From contig DKCJ01000024.1 of the NCBI GenBank assembly GCA_002451465.1, positions 48,001 to 112,000 of the forward strand: a stretch of DNA of 64,000 nt. The letters run 5' to 3'. Positions within the stretch are counted from its first letter, which is position 1, and every line of letters starts with the position of its first letter. The DNA is from Caryophanales bacterium UBA6877. GTDB taxonomy: Bacteria > Bacillota_I > Bacilli_A > RFN20 > CAG-826. Below are positions 27,104 through 35,065 of this stretch, piece after piece. Below the pieces are notes generated by a model. It made no database searches, was not told where the DNA came from, and was given only the letters and a program-made list of their open reading frames with translations. The position numbers and the translations under genes were made by a program.

Positions 27104-27737
27104 AATTAAAATATAACTGTTAAATTATAGATTGTTTGACATCTAAAAATAGTAACATTATATTAAGACATAACGACTTTATTTTTATATAAAACGCTCT
27201 GACTGGTTTTATAAGTAAACCTCAAGTAAAGAAAGAAGCAAGACAAGGTGACCACTCCACCTATTTCTCCTTTCCAGTTTGATAGTGAATACCAGATCCA
27301 TTAGTTTAAACATTTCTTATTCGATTTAGATTTATATTCCTTATTGAATTCTTTGCTATGGTCTTTTGTGTCCAAATAAATGAATGAGCAAATAGAAATG
27401 CATTGATCTATAAAATGATGTTCTCAATTATTAATATCGTAAATTCTTAAACTAAAAGCTGAATTTAAAGAATAAACGGAATTTACTTTAAGAATTCATA
27501 ATGTAAATTAAATTTGTCGTTTAATATTGACTAAAATAATATGATTTTGATTAAATAAAGATAGAAAAACTAGTTTCTTAATGTTATTTCTTATTAGCAA
27601 TTAATTCTTACAAAAGAATAATAATGGAAGAAATTGTGCAATTTTATACCATACATCATTAATGACAATTGTTGTTCCCTAGATTGGATGTTAATTACAT
27701 TATTGGGAATTTAAATATAAATAATGTGAAAACTATT
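27104..27737 (+). other. Non-coding stretch with a strong orphan promoter
   Basis: No frame longer than about 30 codons is seen on either strand. It holds a near-consensus promoter (27136-27164), a small hairpin AGGTG...CACCT (27246-27262), and a perfect 10-bp inverted repeat AATTCTTAAA/TTTAAGAATT (27442-27451 and 27487-27496). A short open stretch around 27190-27280 might be a gene remnant, but I cannot identify it. No second copy of the tRNA-Ser 3' end is present. Confidence 0.5.
27136..27164 (+). promoter_or_regulatory. Orphan sigma-A promoter
   Basis: TTGACA (27136-27141), exactly 17 bases, TATATT (27159-27164), 33 bases after the endonuclease stop. The nearest downstream gene starts about 570 bases later, so the product may be a small RNA or a long leader. 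Confidence 0.7.
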
Positions 27738-28271
27738 ATGAAAAAGAAATTTACATGCTTAGCTGTATTATCTTTAATTCCATCTTTTGTATCTTGCTCA
27801 CCAAAAGAAACAACTCCTGTAATGAATATTGATATGGACCATCATACGAAGGTTGAAATTAATCATCAATTTTCTAGCACAAAAGTTACTGAAGTTATAG
27901 CTTCTGATACTAATTTGATGCATAAGGAAATTAAATCTGAATCTGCTATCAGTGAGATTTTAAGTGTTTTAGACAATGTTTTTAACCATAGTACATTTTA
28001 TGATAACAATCCAATAACTTCAGGCTGGGAAACTCCATTTTTTGGAATTAAATGGGAGGATAATCAATACTTATCAATTATTTTTTCAAAATTCCCATGT
28101 GAATCTAGAACAGATACATATGCATTTCAATATTATGGAACACTTAATGGTTTAGAAGAATTCTCAAATGTTTATGGCTTCTATTCTTCTAAGGAGTTAA
28201 ATGACTCTCTTTTTAAGGCTTTGAATAATGCTTTAAAAACTGTTGAAGATGAAGATTATATTTTAGATTAA
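27738..28271 (+). CDS. Small lipoprotein of unknown function
   Basis: 177 residues. The start at 27738 gives a standard signal peptide, MKKKFTCLAVLSLIPSFVSC, with the lipidated Cys at residue 20. The mature part is acidic and has no family I recognise. It contains an aromatic middle (SGWETPFFGIKWEDNQYL) suggestive of a beta-rich fold. Possible promoter TTACAT-17-TAAATA lies just upstream, but there is no clear ribosome site. It lies in the accessory island between the restriction-modification operon and a serine hydrolase, on the same strand. Confidence 0.65.
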   Translation: MKKKFTCLAVLSLIPSFVSCSPKETTPVMNIDMDHHTKVEINHQFSSTKVTEVIASDTNLMHKEIKSESAISEILSVLDNVFNHSTFYDNNPITSGWETPFFGIKWEDNQYLSIIFSKFPCESRTDTYAFQYYGTLNGLEEFSNVYGFYSSKELNDSLFKALNNALKTVEDEDYILD

Positions 28272-28381
28272 TGTAACTGGTTGAATAATGATAAAGGCAT
28301 TCTATATTTAACCAAAAAAATAACTGCACTCCCTTTCCTACATTATTATTCTGCCAAATACATTTTGACTATGTTGTTTGC

Positions 28382-28410
28382 TTGAAATTCATCGATGTTT
28401 TTGATATAAC
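28382..28410 (+). promoter_or_regulatory. Promoter of the serine hydrolase gene, leaderless
   Basis: TTGAAA (28382-28387), 17 bases, then TATAAC (28405-28410) with an extended TGA before it. Transcription should start at 28416-28417, on the ATG at 28417. Confidence 0.6.
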
Positions 28411-28416
28411 TTCAAT

Positions 28417-29961
28417 ATGAATTGGCTTAATTACTACGGACTTGCCATAATGGCGGTTATTATGATTCCTAATATAATTTATGCAGTAAAGCATAAAAAT
28501 CAAGTGGCCGTTTACGATAATAAGACGGCTATTCTTTTTGAACAAATCGGCAGATATGGCTGTTTTTTCTTTATGATATTCAATATTCCGTACACTTATA
28601 TTGGCTTTTGGTTTTCTTTCGGGGAAATATTTTACATAACTATCAATACAGTTTTACTTTTGGGATATTGTATATCTTGGATTGTGTTGTGGAATAAAAA
28701 TGGCATCGTAAAAGCTCTATTACTTTCTATAATACCATCATTAGTTTTTATTGTATCAAGTATACTTATTGCAAGTATTCCTTTATTTGTGCTTGCCATT
28801 ATTTTTTCCATTACGCATATTCTTATTTCTATAAAGAGCGCAAAAGCTGAAAATACCGCCGAACCACAAATAAAAAAGAAAACGATAATTTCGGTTATAG
28901 CATTATTATTAAGTGTGGCTATGACTTTTGTTGGCACATTCGGCGGATTGTTTGCTTATCAACAAAACAATTTCGATAAACTTAAAAATATGTCCTCGTT
29001 GGATATGATTGAATATTCTTGTTCAAATAAAAACACTAAAATAAGTTTTGCACTCATTGAAAATGGTGAAATTACATATCATATTTATGGTAAAAACGGC
29101 GAAGAAACAAACATATACAATTATGAAATCGGTTCGATTAGTAAAACTTTTGTCGGTGCATTGTGTGCAAAAGCCATAAATGAAAATAGACTAAATTTGA
29201 AAGACAGTATTTCGAAATATCTTGATTTGAAAAATGATAAATATTTTCCGACAATAGAACGACTTTTAACACATACATCTGGATATGCCGCTTATTATTT
29301 TGAAAGTTCTATGATTGGCAACAAATTTGCGCATATCACAAACGATTTTTACGGAATAGGCAAAGATAAAATTCTTCAAAGAGTGCAAAACATTGTGCTA
29401 GAAAATAAAGATTATCCATTTGTATACTCTAATTTCGGCATATCGGTTTTGGGACTTGTTTTAGAAAACATTTATAGCGACAGTTTTACAAACATTATGA
29501 ATGACTTTATTCGTAATGACTTGCACTTGCAAAATACACAGGCAGCAAAACAAAGCGGTAATCTCGATAAGTATTGGAAGTGGAAACAAAACGATGGTTA
29601 TATTCCAGCAGGTTCAATTATTTCAAATATTGAAAGTATGACGATTTATTTGCAATTATATATGAATAATACTATTTCATATTTGCCAATGACTTATTCT
29701 AGAATAAAAGATATAAATGCTAACCAACCAGCCTACGAAGCAATGAATATTCGAATAGACAGCGTTGGTATGACTTGGATGTTAGACAATAAAAGCGATA
29801 TTATTTGGCATAATGGTGCAACTACCAATTTCAACAGTTATATAGGGTTTACTCAAGATAGAAAACGTGGAGTTGTAATTTTAAGCAATTTGAACGCAAA
29901 TGATAAAATTTCAATGACTGTAATCGGGGCAAAACTTTTGACGGGACAGTTTGATTTATAA
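28417..29961 (+). CDS. Membrane-anchored beta-lactamase-fold serine hydrolase
   Basis: 514 residues in two parts. Residues 1-180 have about five to six hydrophobic helices, and residues about 190-500 are a class C beta-lactamase/PBP4*-type domain. Its catalytic motifs are SxxK (Ser240-Ile-Ser-Lys243), YxN (Tyr337-Ser-Asn339) and HxG (His465-Asn-Gly467). Such enzymes are mostly esterases or peptidases acting on envelope or D-amino-acid substrates. Resistance to beta-lactams should not be assumed. It has no ribosome site and an apparently leaderless start, and is followed by its own terminator. Codon use has more GC-ending codons than the core genes nearby, hinting at transfer. Confidence 0.85.
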   Translation: MNWLNYYGLAIMAVIMIPNIIYAVKHKNQVAVYDNKTAILFEQIGRYGCFFFMIFNIPYTYIGFWFSFGEIFYITINTVLLLGYCISWIVLWNKNGIVKALLLSIIPSLVFIVSSILIASIPLFVLAIIFSITHILISIKSAKAENTAEPQIKKKTIISVIALLLSVAMTFVGTFGGLFAYQQNNFDKLKNMSSLDMIEYSCSNKNTKISFALIENGEITYHIYGKNGEETNIYNYEIGSISKTFVGALCAKAINENRLNLKDSISKYLDLKNDKYFPTIERLLTHTSGYAAYYFESSMIGNKFAHITNDFYGIGKDKILQRVQNIVLENKDYPFVYSNFGISVLGLVLENIYSDSFTNIMNDFIRNDLHLQNTQAAKQSGNLDKYWKWKQNDGYIPAGSIISNIESMTIYLQLYMNNTISYLPMTYSRIKDINANQPAYEAMNIRIDSVGMTWMLDNKSDIIWHNGATTNFNSYIGFTQDRKRGVVILSNLNANDKISMTVIGAKLLTGQFDL

Positions 29962-30002
29962 AATTCACTTTACGTTACTAACGCTCAGCCAATTAAAATT
30001 TA

Positions 30003-30028
30003 ACATAGAGAAATCTGTGTTTTTCTTT
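30003..30028 (+). terminator. Terminator after the serine hydrolase
   Basis: A 7-bp stem ACATAGA with TCTGTGT closed by a GAAA tetraloop and followed by TTTTTCTTT, 42 bases past the stop codon. Confidence 0.7.
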
Positions 30029-30127
30029 ATTTTTCTAATCAAAAAATATCTAGAATTCTATAAAAAAGATTACTATAACTCAAAAAATAAATTATCTATC
30101 ATTTTGATTTATGATTAAAGCAATGAA

Positions 30128-30155
30128 TTTACTCAAAAAACACTTCTTTTATAAT
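30128..30155 (+). promoter_or_regulatory. Promoter of mgsA
   Basis: TTTACT (30128-30133), 16 bases, TATAAT (30150-30155). The leader would be about 68 bases, with no evident structure. Confidence 0.5.
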
Positions 30156-30229
30156 ATAAATTAAATTTAACTATAAAATTAATTAAAATCTTGTTATTGT
30201 AATAATGTATTAAATATATGGAGACAATG

Positions 30230-30607
30230 ATGAAAATAAAAACTATAGCTTTGATTGCACATGATAATAAAAAACCAGAAATTATAGAATGGGCAAAAAA
30301 TCATAAAGAAGTTCTTTCTCATTTTAGTTTATGTGGAACTGGAACCACCGCTAAATTAATTAATGAAAATACTGGTTTAGAAGTAAAAAGATATCTTTCA
30401 GGTCCTTTAGGTGGTGATTTAGAGATTGGTGCTAAAGTTGCTGAAAAAGAAATCGATATTGTTATCTTCTTTTGGGATCCATTACAAGCTCAACCTCATG
30501 ATCCTGATGTTAAAGCTTTACTTAGGATTGCTGCCCTTTATGATATTCCTATTGCTACAAATCCATCAACAGCAAACTATATATTAACTTCGAGTTTACT
30601 TAAATAG
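30230..30607 (+). CDS. mgsA: Methylglyoxal synthase
   Basis: Converts dihydroxyacetone phosphate to methylglyoxal and phosphate, a bypass of lower glycolysis under phosphate limitation. About 125 residues. The phosphate loop GTGTTAKLI, the catalytic region GPLGGDLEIGAK and DPLQAQPHDPDVKAL, and the C-terminal NPSTANYI are all family hallmarks. Of three nearby ATGs the one at 30230 is chosen because GGAG lies 6 bases before it and the protein then begins MKIKTIALIAHD. A symmetrical terminator follows. Confidence 0.95.
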   Translation: MKIKTIALIAHDNKKPEIIEWAKNHKEVLSHFSLCGTGTTAKLINENTGLEVKRYLSGPLGGDLEIGAKVAEKEIDIVIFFWDPLQAQPHDPDVKALLRIAALYDIPIATNPSTANYILTSSLLK

Positions 30608-30615
30608 ATATTAAA

Positions 30616-30637
30616 AAAGGAGGTTTAAACCTCCTTT
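30616..30637. terminator. Bidirectional terminator between mgsA and the facing membrane-protein gene
   Basis: The 22-base palindrome AAAGGAGGTTTAAACCTCCTTT folds with an 8-bp stem and has T-rich tails on both strands. It ends both converging transcripts. Confidence 0.85.
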
Positions 30638-30639
30638 AT

Positions 30640-31089
30640 TTATTTCTTTGCCTCTATATCGTTTTTTGTTGGAACAACTTGTACAGTTGATGCTTCAATA
30701 GCTTCATTTTGTGCATCAAGCATCCTTTTAAGTCTTTGTTCTCTTCTTGCTTGTCTTTCTTTATCACGATCTTCGTTTTTACTAGCAAGTGAGGAAGTAA
30801 TTGCAATAATAATTGCTCCTACTAAAACAAGAACAATACCCCAAAATAAGAAACCAAATGGCTTATTTCCAAATAATGATTTTAAATAAGAATCACCTAT
30901 AAGAAGTGGATTTTTTGATGGAGGAATATTAAGACTTCCACCAACAATATTTAAAACATCAAAGACTAAACCAATCACAAATAAAATCACTCCAATAACA
31001 AACCAAACAAGTTGCTTCATTGAAAATGATTTAAAAAAATCTTTTAAGCCATTAGACTTTCTTTTATTTTGATTTTTAACATTAGCCAT
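30640..31089 (-). CDS. Two-helix membrane protein, unknown
   Basis: 149 residues with a basic N-terminus (residues 1-25), two transmembrane helices (about 28-50 and 78-101) and a highly charged Arg/Glu-rich cytoplasmic tail (about 105-149) likely to form a coiled coil. I know no family for it. It is the last gene of a minus-strand group (hpf, HAD phosphatase, unknown protein, this gene), 22 bases after the unknown protein. Confidence 0.7.
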   Translation of the reverse strand: MANVKNQNKRKSNGLKDFFKSFSMKQLVWFVIGVILFVIGLVFDVLNIVGGSLNIPPSKNPLLIGDSYLKSLFGNKPFGFLFWGIVLVLVGAIIIAITSSLASKNEDRDKERQARREQRLKRMLDAQNEAIEASTVQVVPTKNDIEAKK

Positions 31090-31111
31090 AGTAAACGCTT
31101 TTAATAATTAA

Positions 31112-31987
31112 TTATTTTTGTTCTGGTTTTGCTTCTTCTGGAGCTTTATCACTACTCTCGACAACAGTCTTCTTGTTATCTTCAATTAATTCTTTGAGTA
31201 ATGGTTCATAATTTGTCTTCCAGCCTTTTTCGGAATCTTCAACAAAAGCACTTAATTCAAGACCAACTTCGTTATAGACATCTTGGAAATTCTTTCCAAC
31301 TGGAAGATCTCTCTTACCAGTCATCATTTCGATGTATTTAAAGATTTCATCTAATGCATTTGTATAGAGTATATCTGTGCAAGTAGCATTTTGTCTTACA
31401 AAACTCACAAGACCAACAAGTTTATTTAAATCTTGTTCAATAAAGTTGCTTTGTGGACTTTTTTGACCATGAGCTTCACGCATAACTTTGTTATATTCAG
31501 CAAATTGTTTTCTAATTTCAGTTACTAATGTCATTAAAGCAACTGCACGATAAAATCTTTCATCAGCTTTAAGTAAAGCAACTACACGATCATCTTTTTG
31601 ATTGTGACTTTCAGCATATTGTTCGTGAATACGAATAACGTTGTTTAATGACTCATGAAGAGGAATAACACCTTCAAAAATTCTGATATTTTGAGCGTGA
31701 TCAACTCTAATTCCTTCCGGAGCTTTTTTAATAACGGTGGATGTATCGCTATAGAAATCTTCTCCAAATTTTGTACATTCTTCTAAAAGTTTTTGACCTT
31801 TCTCGCCATTTTGATCAATAAAGACTTTTAATGGTGAATTAACTTTTACTTCGTTAACAATTCCATTACGTTTGTAATCATAAAAATTAACTTCATATTT
31901 TTCTCTTGGTAAAGTGTATTCTAAAGTATCTCTAACAAGTGAATTGTAATAAACAATTGAAACAATAACTCTATTTATAGTATCCAT
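31112..31987 (-). CDS. Conserved-looking soluble protein, unknown function
   Basis: 291 residues without signal peptide or transmembrane segment. The N-terminus (INRVIVSIVYYNSLVRDTLE) looks like a beta-strand start. The centre is helical and rich in charged residues, and the last 25 residues are disordered (AsP/Glu/Lys/Pro-rich). I recognise no motif and assign no function. It lies between a HAD phosphatase gene (47 bases upstream) and a small membrane protein (22 bases downstream), probably co-transcribed with the latter. Confidence 0.65.
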   Translation of the reverse strand: MDTINRVIVSIVYYNSLVRDTLEYTLPREKYEVNFYDYKRNGIVNEVKVNSPLKVFIDQNGEKGQKLLEECTKFGEDFYSDTSTVIKKAPEGIRVDHAQNIRIFEGVIPLHESLNNVIRIHEQYAESHNQKDDRVVALLKADERFYRAVALMTLVTEIRKQFAEYNKVMREAHGQKSPQSNFIEQDLNKLVGLVSFVRQNATCTDILYTNALDEIFKYIEMMTGKRDLPVGKNFQDVYNEVGLELSAFVEDSEKGWKTNYEPLLKELIEDNKKTVVESSDKAPEEAKPEQK

Positions 31988-32034
31988 ATTTTTTTCCTTT
32001 CTCTAACAATTCTTATAATACATAATATATCATA

Positions 32035-32868
32035 CTATTTTTTTACAATATATCTACTTAAATCTTCAAATTTATCTATTGTATATTTAGCATATTTTTT
32101 AACAGCCTCTGGTGCTTTGCCCATAACGAAACTTGTTTCTTTAAATTCTTTAAACATTGAAATATCGTTTCCGCTATCGCCAACTACACATATTTCATCA
32201 TCTTTTATTCCCTTAATTTTGCAATATTCTCGCATAATCGAGCCTTTGCTACAATTTTTTGGAGTAATTTCTATAACTTCATTACTCCAGCTTGATTCAA
32301 TATTTGTATAGGCGTTTCGAATAACTTTATTAAGATCCATGGCTTGTTTTTTCTTTCTACTAGTAACACCTATAAAAAACATTAATTTGAAAATCTTTTG
32401 ATTTTCTAATGCTTCATTAAATTCTTCAATTTTAAAATGTGGAACTTCTCCATAATTACCTTGAATTTTATTATATAAAGCATAAAAATATTTTAAAATT
32501 TCACATCCTTTTCTTATTTTAATAAAGAAGCCTTTTTCAGTCATTATCATGACACCAGGTAATTTAAATGGAACTAATAATTCATCTATTAATTCTTTTA
32601 TTTCGTTTTTATCAATGCTTTCACTTCTAAGAATTTTACCATCTTCATATAAAACAGCTCCATTAAATCCTATTAAAGTGCATTTTCTACCAATAACTTT
32701 TTCAACTTTTTTACCATATTCCACAGACCTACCACTTACTAAAATTACTTTTCCACCACCATCAATAAAAGATTGAAGAAAAAATAAATTTTCTTTGCTA
32801 ATTAAATGACGTTTATCTTTTGGATAAAAAAGTGTTCCATCTAAATCAGTTGCAATATATTTAATCAT
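32035..32868 (-). CDS. HAD-IIB (Cof-type) phosphatase
   Basis: 277 residues. Motif I is ATDLDGTLF with nucleophile Asp8, motif II is VSGRS, motif III is the Lys in CSKGSIMREY, and motif IV is GDSGNDISMF. The IIB cap lies between II and III. It is a paralogue of the protein at 20501-21334 in architecture. The ATG immediately follows the T-run of a terminator after hpf, and there is no ribosome site, so expression is probably low or leaderless. Substrate unknown. Confidence 0.87.
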   Translation of the reverse strand: MIKYIATDLDGTLFYPKDKRHLISKENLFFLQSFIDGGGKVILVSGRSVEYGKKVEKVIGRKCTLIGFNGAVLYEDGKILRSESIDKNEIKELIDELLVPFKLPGVMIMTEKGFFIKIRKGCEILKYFYALYNKIQGNYGEVPHFKIEEFNEALENQKIFKLMFFIGVTSRKKKQAMDLNKVIRNAYTNIESSWSNEVIEITPKNCSKGSIMREYCKIKGIKDDEICVVGDSGNDISMFKEFKETSFVMGKAPEAVKKYAKYTIDKFEDLSRYIVKK

Positions 32869-32894
32869 AAAAAAAGTTTGCCTTTCAGCAAGCT
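32869..32894 (-). terminator. Terminator between hpf and the HAD gene, abutting the start codon
   Basis: On the minus strand AGCTTGC pairs with GCAAACT (one G-T pair) around a 6-base loop, followed by seven T and then directly the ATG of the HAD gene. Confidence 0.65.
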
Positions 32895-32913
32895 AATTTT
32901 AAGTAAAAATTTA

Positions 32914-33468
32914 CTAAATATCAACTTTATTTTCGGCTTGAATTAAACCATAGCCACCATCATTTCTTTTATATAAAACTGATATTTTTTCATCTTCACT
33001 ATCTAAATATAAGAAGAAATCATGTCCTAAAGCTTCCATTCTTGTAATTGCTTCTTCCATTTCCATAGGTTTTAATTCGAGAGTTTTAGTTCTTACAAGT
33101 TCAGCTTGTTCTTCATTTTTAATTTCATCTAAGATGTTTTCATAAACAATTGATTTACCTAAACCCTCATGTCCATATTTCTTTAACATTTTGGTTTTAA
33201 GTTTACGCATCTCACCAACAAGTTTATCAATTGCTAAATCAACCGCAGCATATAAATCATCACTTGTAACTTCTGCTCTAAATGTCATTTCTGGAGTAAA
33301 TACTGTTATTTCGATTTTTTGAGCAGTTTTATAAGTTCTACAAACAGCTCTACATAAAACATCGGCATCTTTATCAAAATATTTTTCAATACGACTTAAT
33401 TTCTTTTGAATAACATTTGAAATAGCCTCGGTGATTAGAATGTTCTTACCAACAATTTGAAATTTCAT
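32914..33468 (-). CDS. hpf: Ribosome hibernation-promoting factor, long form
   Basis: 184 residues, the long HPF type of Gram-positives that by itself dimerises ribosomes into 100S particles. The N-terminal S30AE domain (1-95, with KKLSRIEKYFDKDADVLCR) binds in the decoding region, and the C-terminal dimerisation domain (about 125-180) has KPMEMEEAITRMEALGHDFFLY. AAGGAGG lies 7 bases before the ATG. It is divergently transcribed from a purine permease gene. Confidence 0.93.
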   Translation of the reverse strand: MKFQIVGKNILITEAISNVIQKKLSRIEKYFDKDADVLCRAVCRTYKTAQKIEITVFTPEMTFRAEVTSDDLYAAVDLAIDKLVGEMRKLKTKMLKKYGHEGLGKSIVYENILDEIKNEEQAELVRTKTLELKPMEMEEAITRMEALGHDFFLYLDSEDEKISVLYKRNDGGYGLIQAENKVDI

Positions 33469-33556
33469 AATTATACCTCCTTATGTAACAACACATCTTA
33501 TAACCTTATTATATTATATATTTCGTTTTCTTTATAGAATAAATTAGTGAAATTAC

Positions 33557-33586
33557 TTGAATAAATAATTATCATTTTCTTATAAT
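33557..33586 (+). promoter_or_regulatory. Promoter of the purine permease
   Basis: TTGAAT (33557-33562), 18 bases, TATAAT (33581-33586). The leader is only about 24 bases long, so no purine riboswitch fits. Confidence 0.65.
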
Positions 33587-33615
33587 TAATAAATCAAATG
33601 AGAAAGGAGCTTACA

Positions 33616-35046
33616 ATGGCTAACTTTTTAAATAAGTTCTTTCATATTGAAGAAAGAGGTTCAACTATTTCTAAAGAACTACTTGGAGGATTAACGACTT
33701 TTTTAGCGTTATTCTATATTTTACCTGTTAATAGTGGCATTTTATCTAATCTTAATTTCAATGATGGATTAAGTCATACGGAATTTGGAGCAATATTTCT
33801 TGCTACAGCTTTAGCATCAGGAATTACAACCTTATTAATGGGATTATATGCTAATTATCCTGTCGCTTTATCTTCTAGCATGGGAATAAACGCTTTTATT
33901 GCTTTTACTATTTGTAAAGGAGCTGGCTTTGGTTATGGCGAGGCTATGGCTTTAACATTCCTTGCTGGAATTATATTTTTTATTATTTCTGTCACTCCAG
34001 TTCGTGAAAAAATAACAAACGCTATACCTAAAAATTTTAAAATAGCAATTGCTGCTGGTATTGGCTTTTTTATTTGTTTTATAGGTCTAAAAAATTCTGG
34101 AATAATCGTAGCAAACGAAAGTACGTATGTAGGTTTAGGAGACTTTAAAAAAATCCCTGTTTTAATGGCTATATGTGGTTTCCTTTTAGTTTTGTTTTTA
34201 GGGCATTTTAAAAACAAAAAAGTATCTCAATTTGCTGTCATTATTTCGCTTTTTATTCTTGGAATAATCTCTGCTTCAATTGGCCAAATAACCCTTGCTC
34301 TCAAGGGTGAAGAAGCTTTAAAAGCTATTGATATGCCTACTTTTTATGATAGTTCCTTTAGCTATTCTGCTCTAGCCTCTTTTAAAGATGTTTTCTTATT
34401 AGCTTTTAAAGAAGGCTTTGTAACATTTACAAAACCAGAAGCTTATGCAATGCTTTTTGCTCTTGTATTTGTTAATTTCTTTGATACAACCGGGACTTTA
34501 GTCGCCGTTGGAAGTGAAGCAAATTTAATAGATAAAGATGGTAAACTTATAGGAGCTAAAAGAGCTTTGATGGTAGATTCATTCGGTACAAGTTTAGGTG
34601 GTATTTTTGGTACAACTGGTATTTCATCTTTTGTTGAATCAACAGCTGGAATAAGTGTTGGCGCTAGAACTGGACTTTCTAGTGTAGTTGTTGCAATATT
34701 ATTCTTTTTATCGATACTAATTTATCCTGCACTTGGAATGTTTGGCTTTACCCCAAGTGGACTTTCTCCAGTTACATCAATTGCTTTAATTTATGTAGGG
34801 ACTATTATGTTTAAAAATTTAAAAGATATTGATTGGAATGATGGAGTGGCGGTTGCAAGTGGCTTTATAACCATCATAATGATGATATTATCTTATTCAA
34901 TTTGTGATGGTATTGCATTTGGTTTTATCTCTTACACAATTATGTCTCTTGCATCAGGGAACGCCAAAAAAATATCCCCTTTAATGTATATAATTTCTAT
35001 ATTATTTATAGGTTATTATGTGCTTAAATTTACAGTTCTTGTTTAA
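33616..35046 (+). CDS. NCS2/AzgA-type purine (guanine/hypoxanthine) permease
   Basis: 476 residues with about 12-14 membrane helices. STISKELLGGLTTFLALFY near the N-terminus and FVNFFDTTGTLVAVGSEANL in the middle are typical of the AzgA/PbuG branch, which takes up hypoxanthine, guanine or adenine. The start at 33616 is set by AAAGGAG 6 bases upstream. An ATG 18 bases earlier would swallow that site. It faces metK, and its terminator lies within the metK coding end. Confidence 0.9.
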   Translation: MANFLNKFFHIEERGSTISKELLGGLTTFLALFYILPVNSGILSNLNFNDGLSHTEFGAIFLATALASGITTLLMGLYANYPVALSSSMGINAFIAFTICKGAGFGYGEAMALTFLAGIIFFIISVTPVREKITNAIPKNFKIAIAAGIGFFICFIGLKNSGIIVANESTYVGLGDFKKIPVLMAICGFLLVLFLGHFKNKKVSQFAVIISLFILGIISASIGQITLALKGEEALKAIDMPTFYDSSFSYSALASFKDVFLLAFKEGFVTFTKPEAYAMLFALVFVNFFDTTGTLVAVGSEANLIDKDGKLIGAKRALMVDSFGTSLGGIFGTTGISSFVESTAGISVGARTGLSSVVVAILFFLSILIYPALGMFGFTPSGLSPVTSIALIYVGTIMFKNLKDIDWNDGVAVASGFITIIMMILSYSICDGIAFGFISYTIMSLASGNAKKISPLMYIISILFIGYYVLKFTVLV

Positions 35047-35065
35047 ATTAATTTAAATATCAAAA

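Noticed and set aside
28417..29961. Beta-lactam resistance gene
   Set aside because: The fold and SxxK/YxN/HxG motifs fit class C-like esterases/peptidases. The membrane half and context give no support for a true beta-lactamase.
24124..30229. Duplicated tRNA-Ser 3' end as attR of a mobile element
   Set aside because: No repeat of the T arm and acceptor end was found downstream, and no integrase is present.
33469..33615. Purine riboswitch before the purine permease
   Set aside because: The promoter leaves a leader of about 24 bases, and no purine aptamer core is seen.
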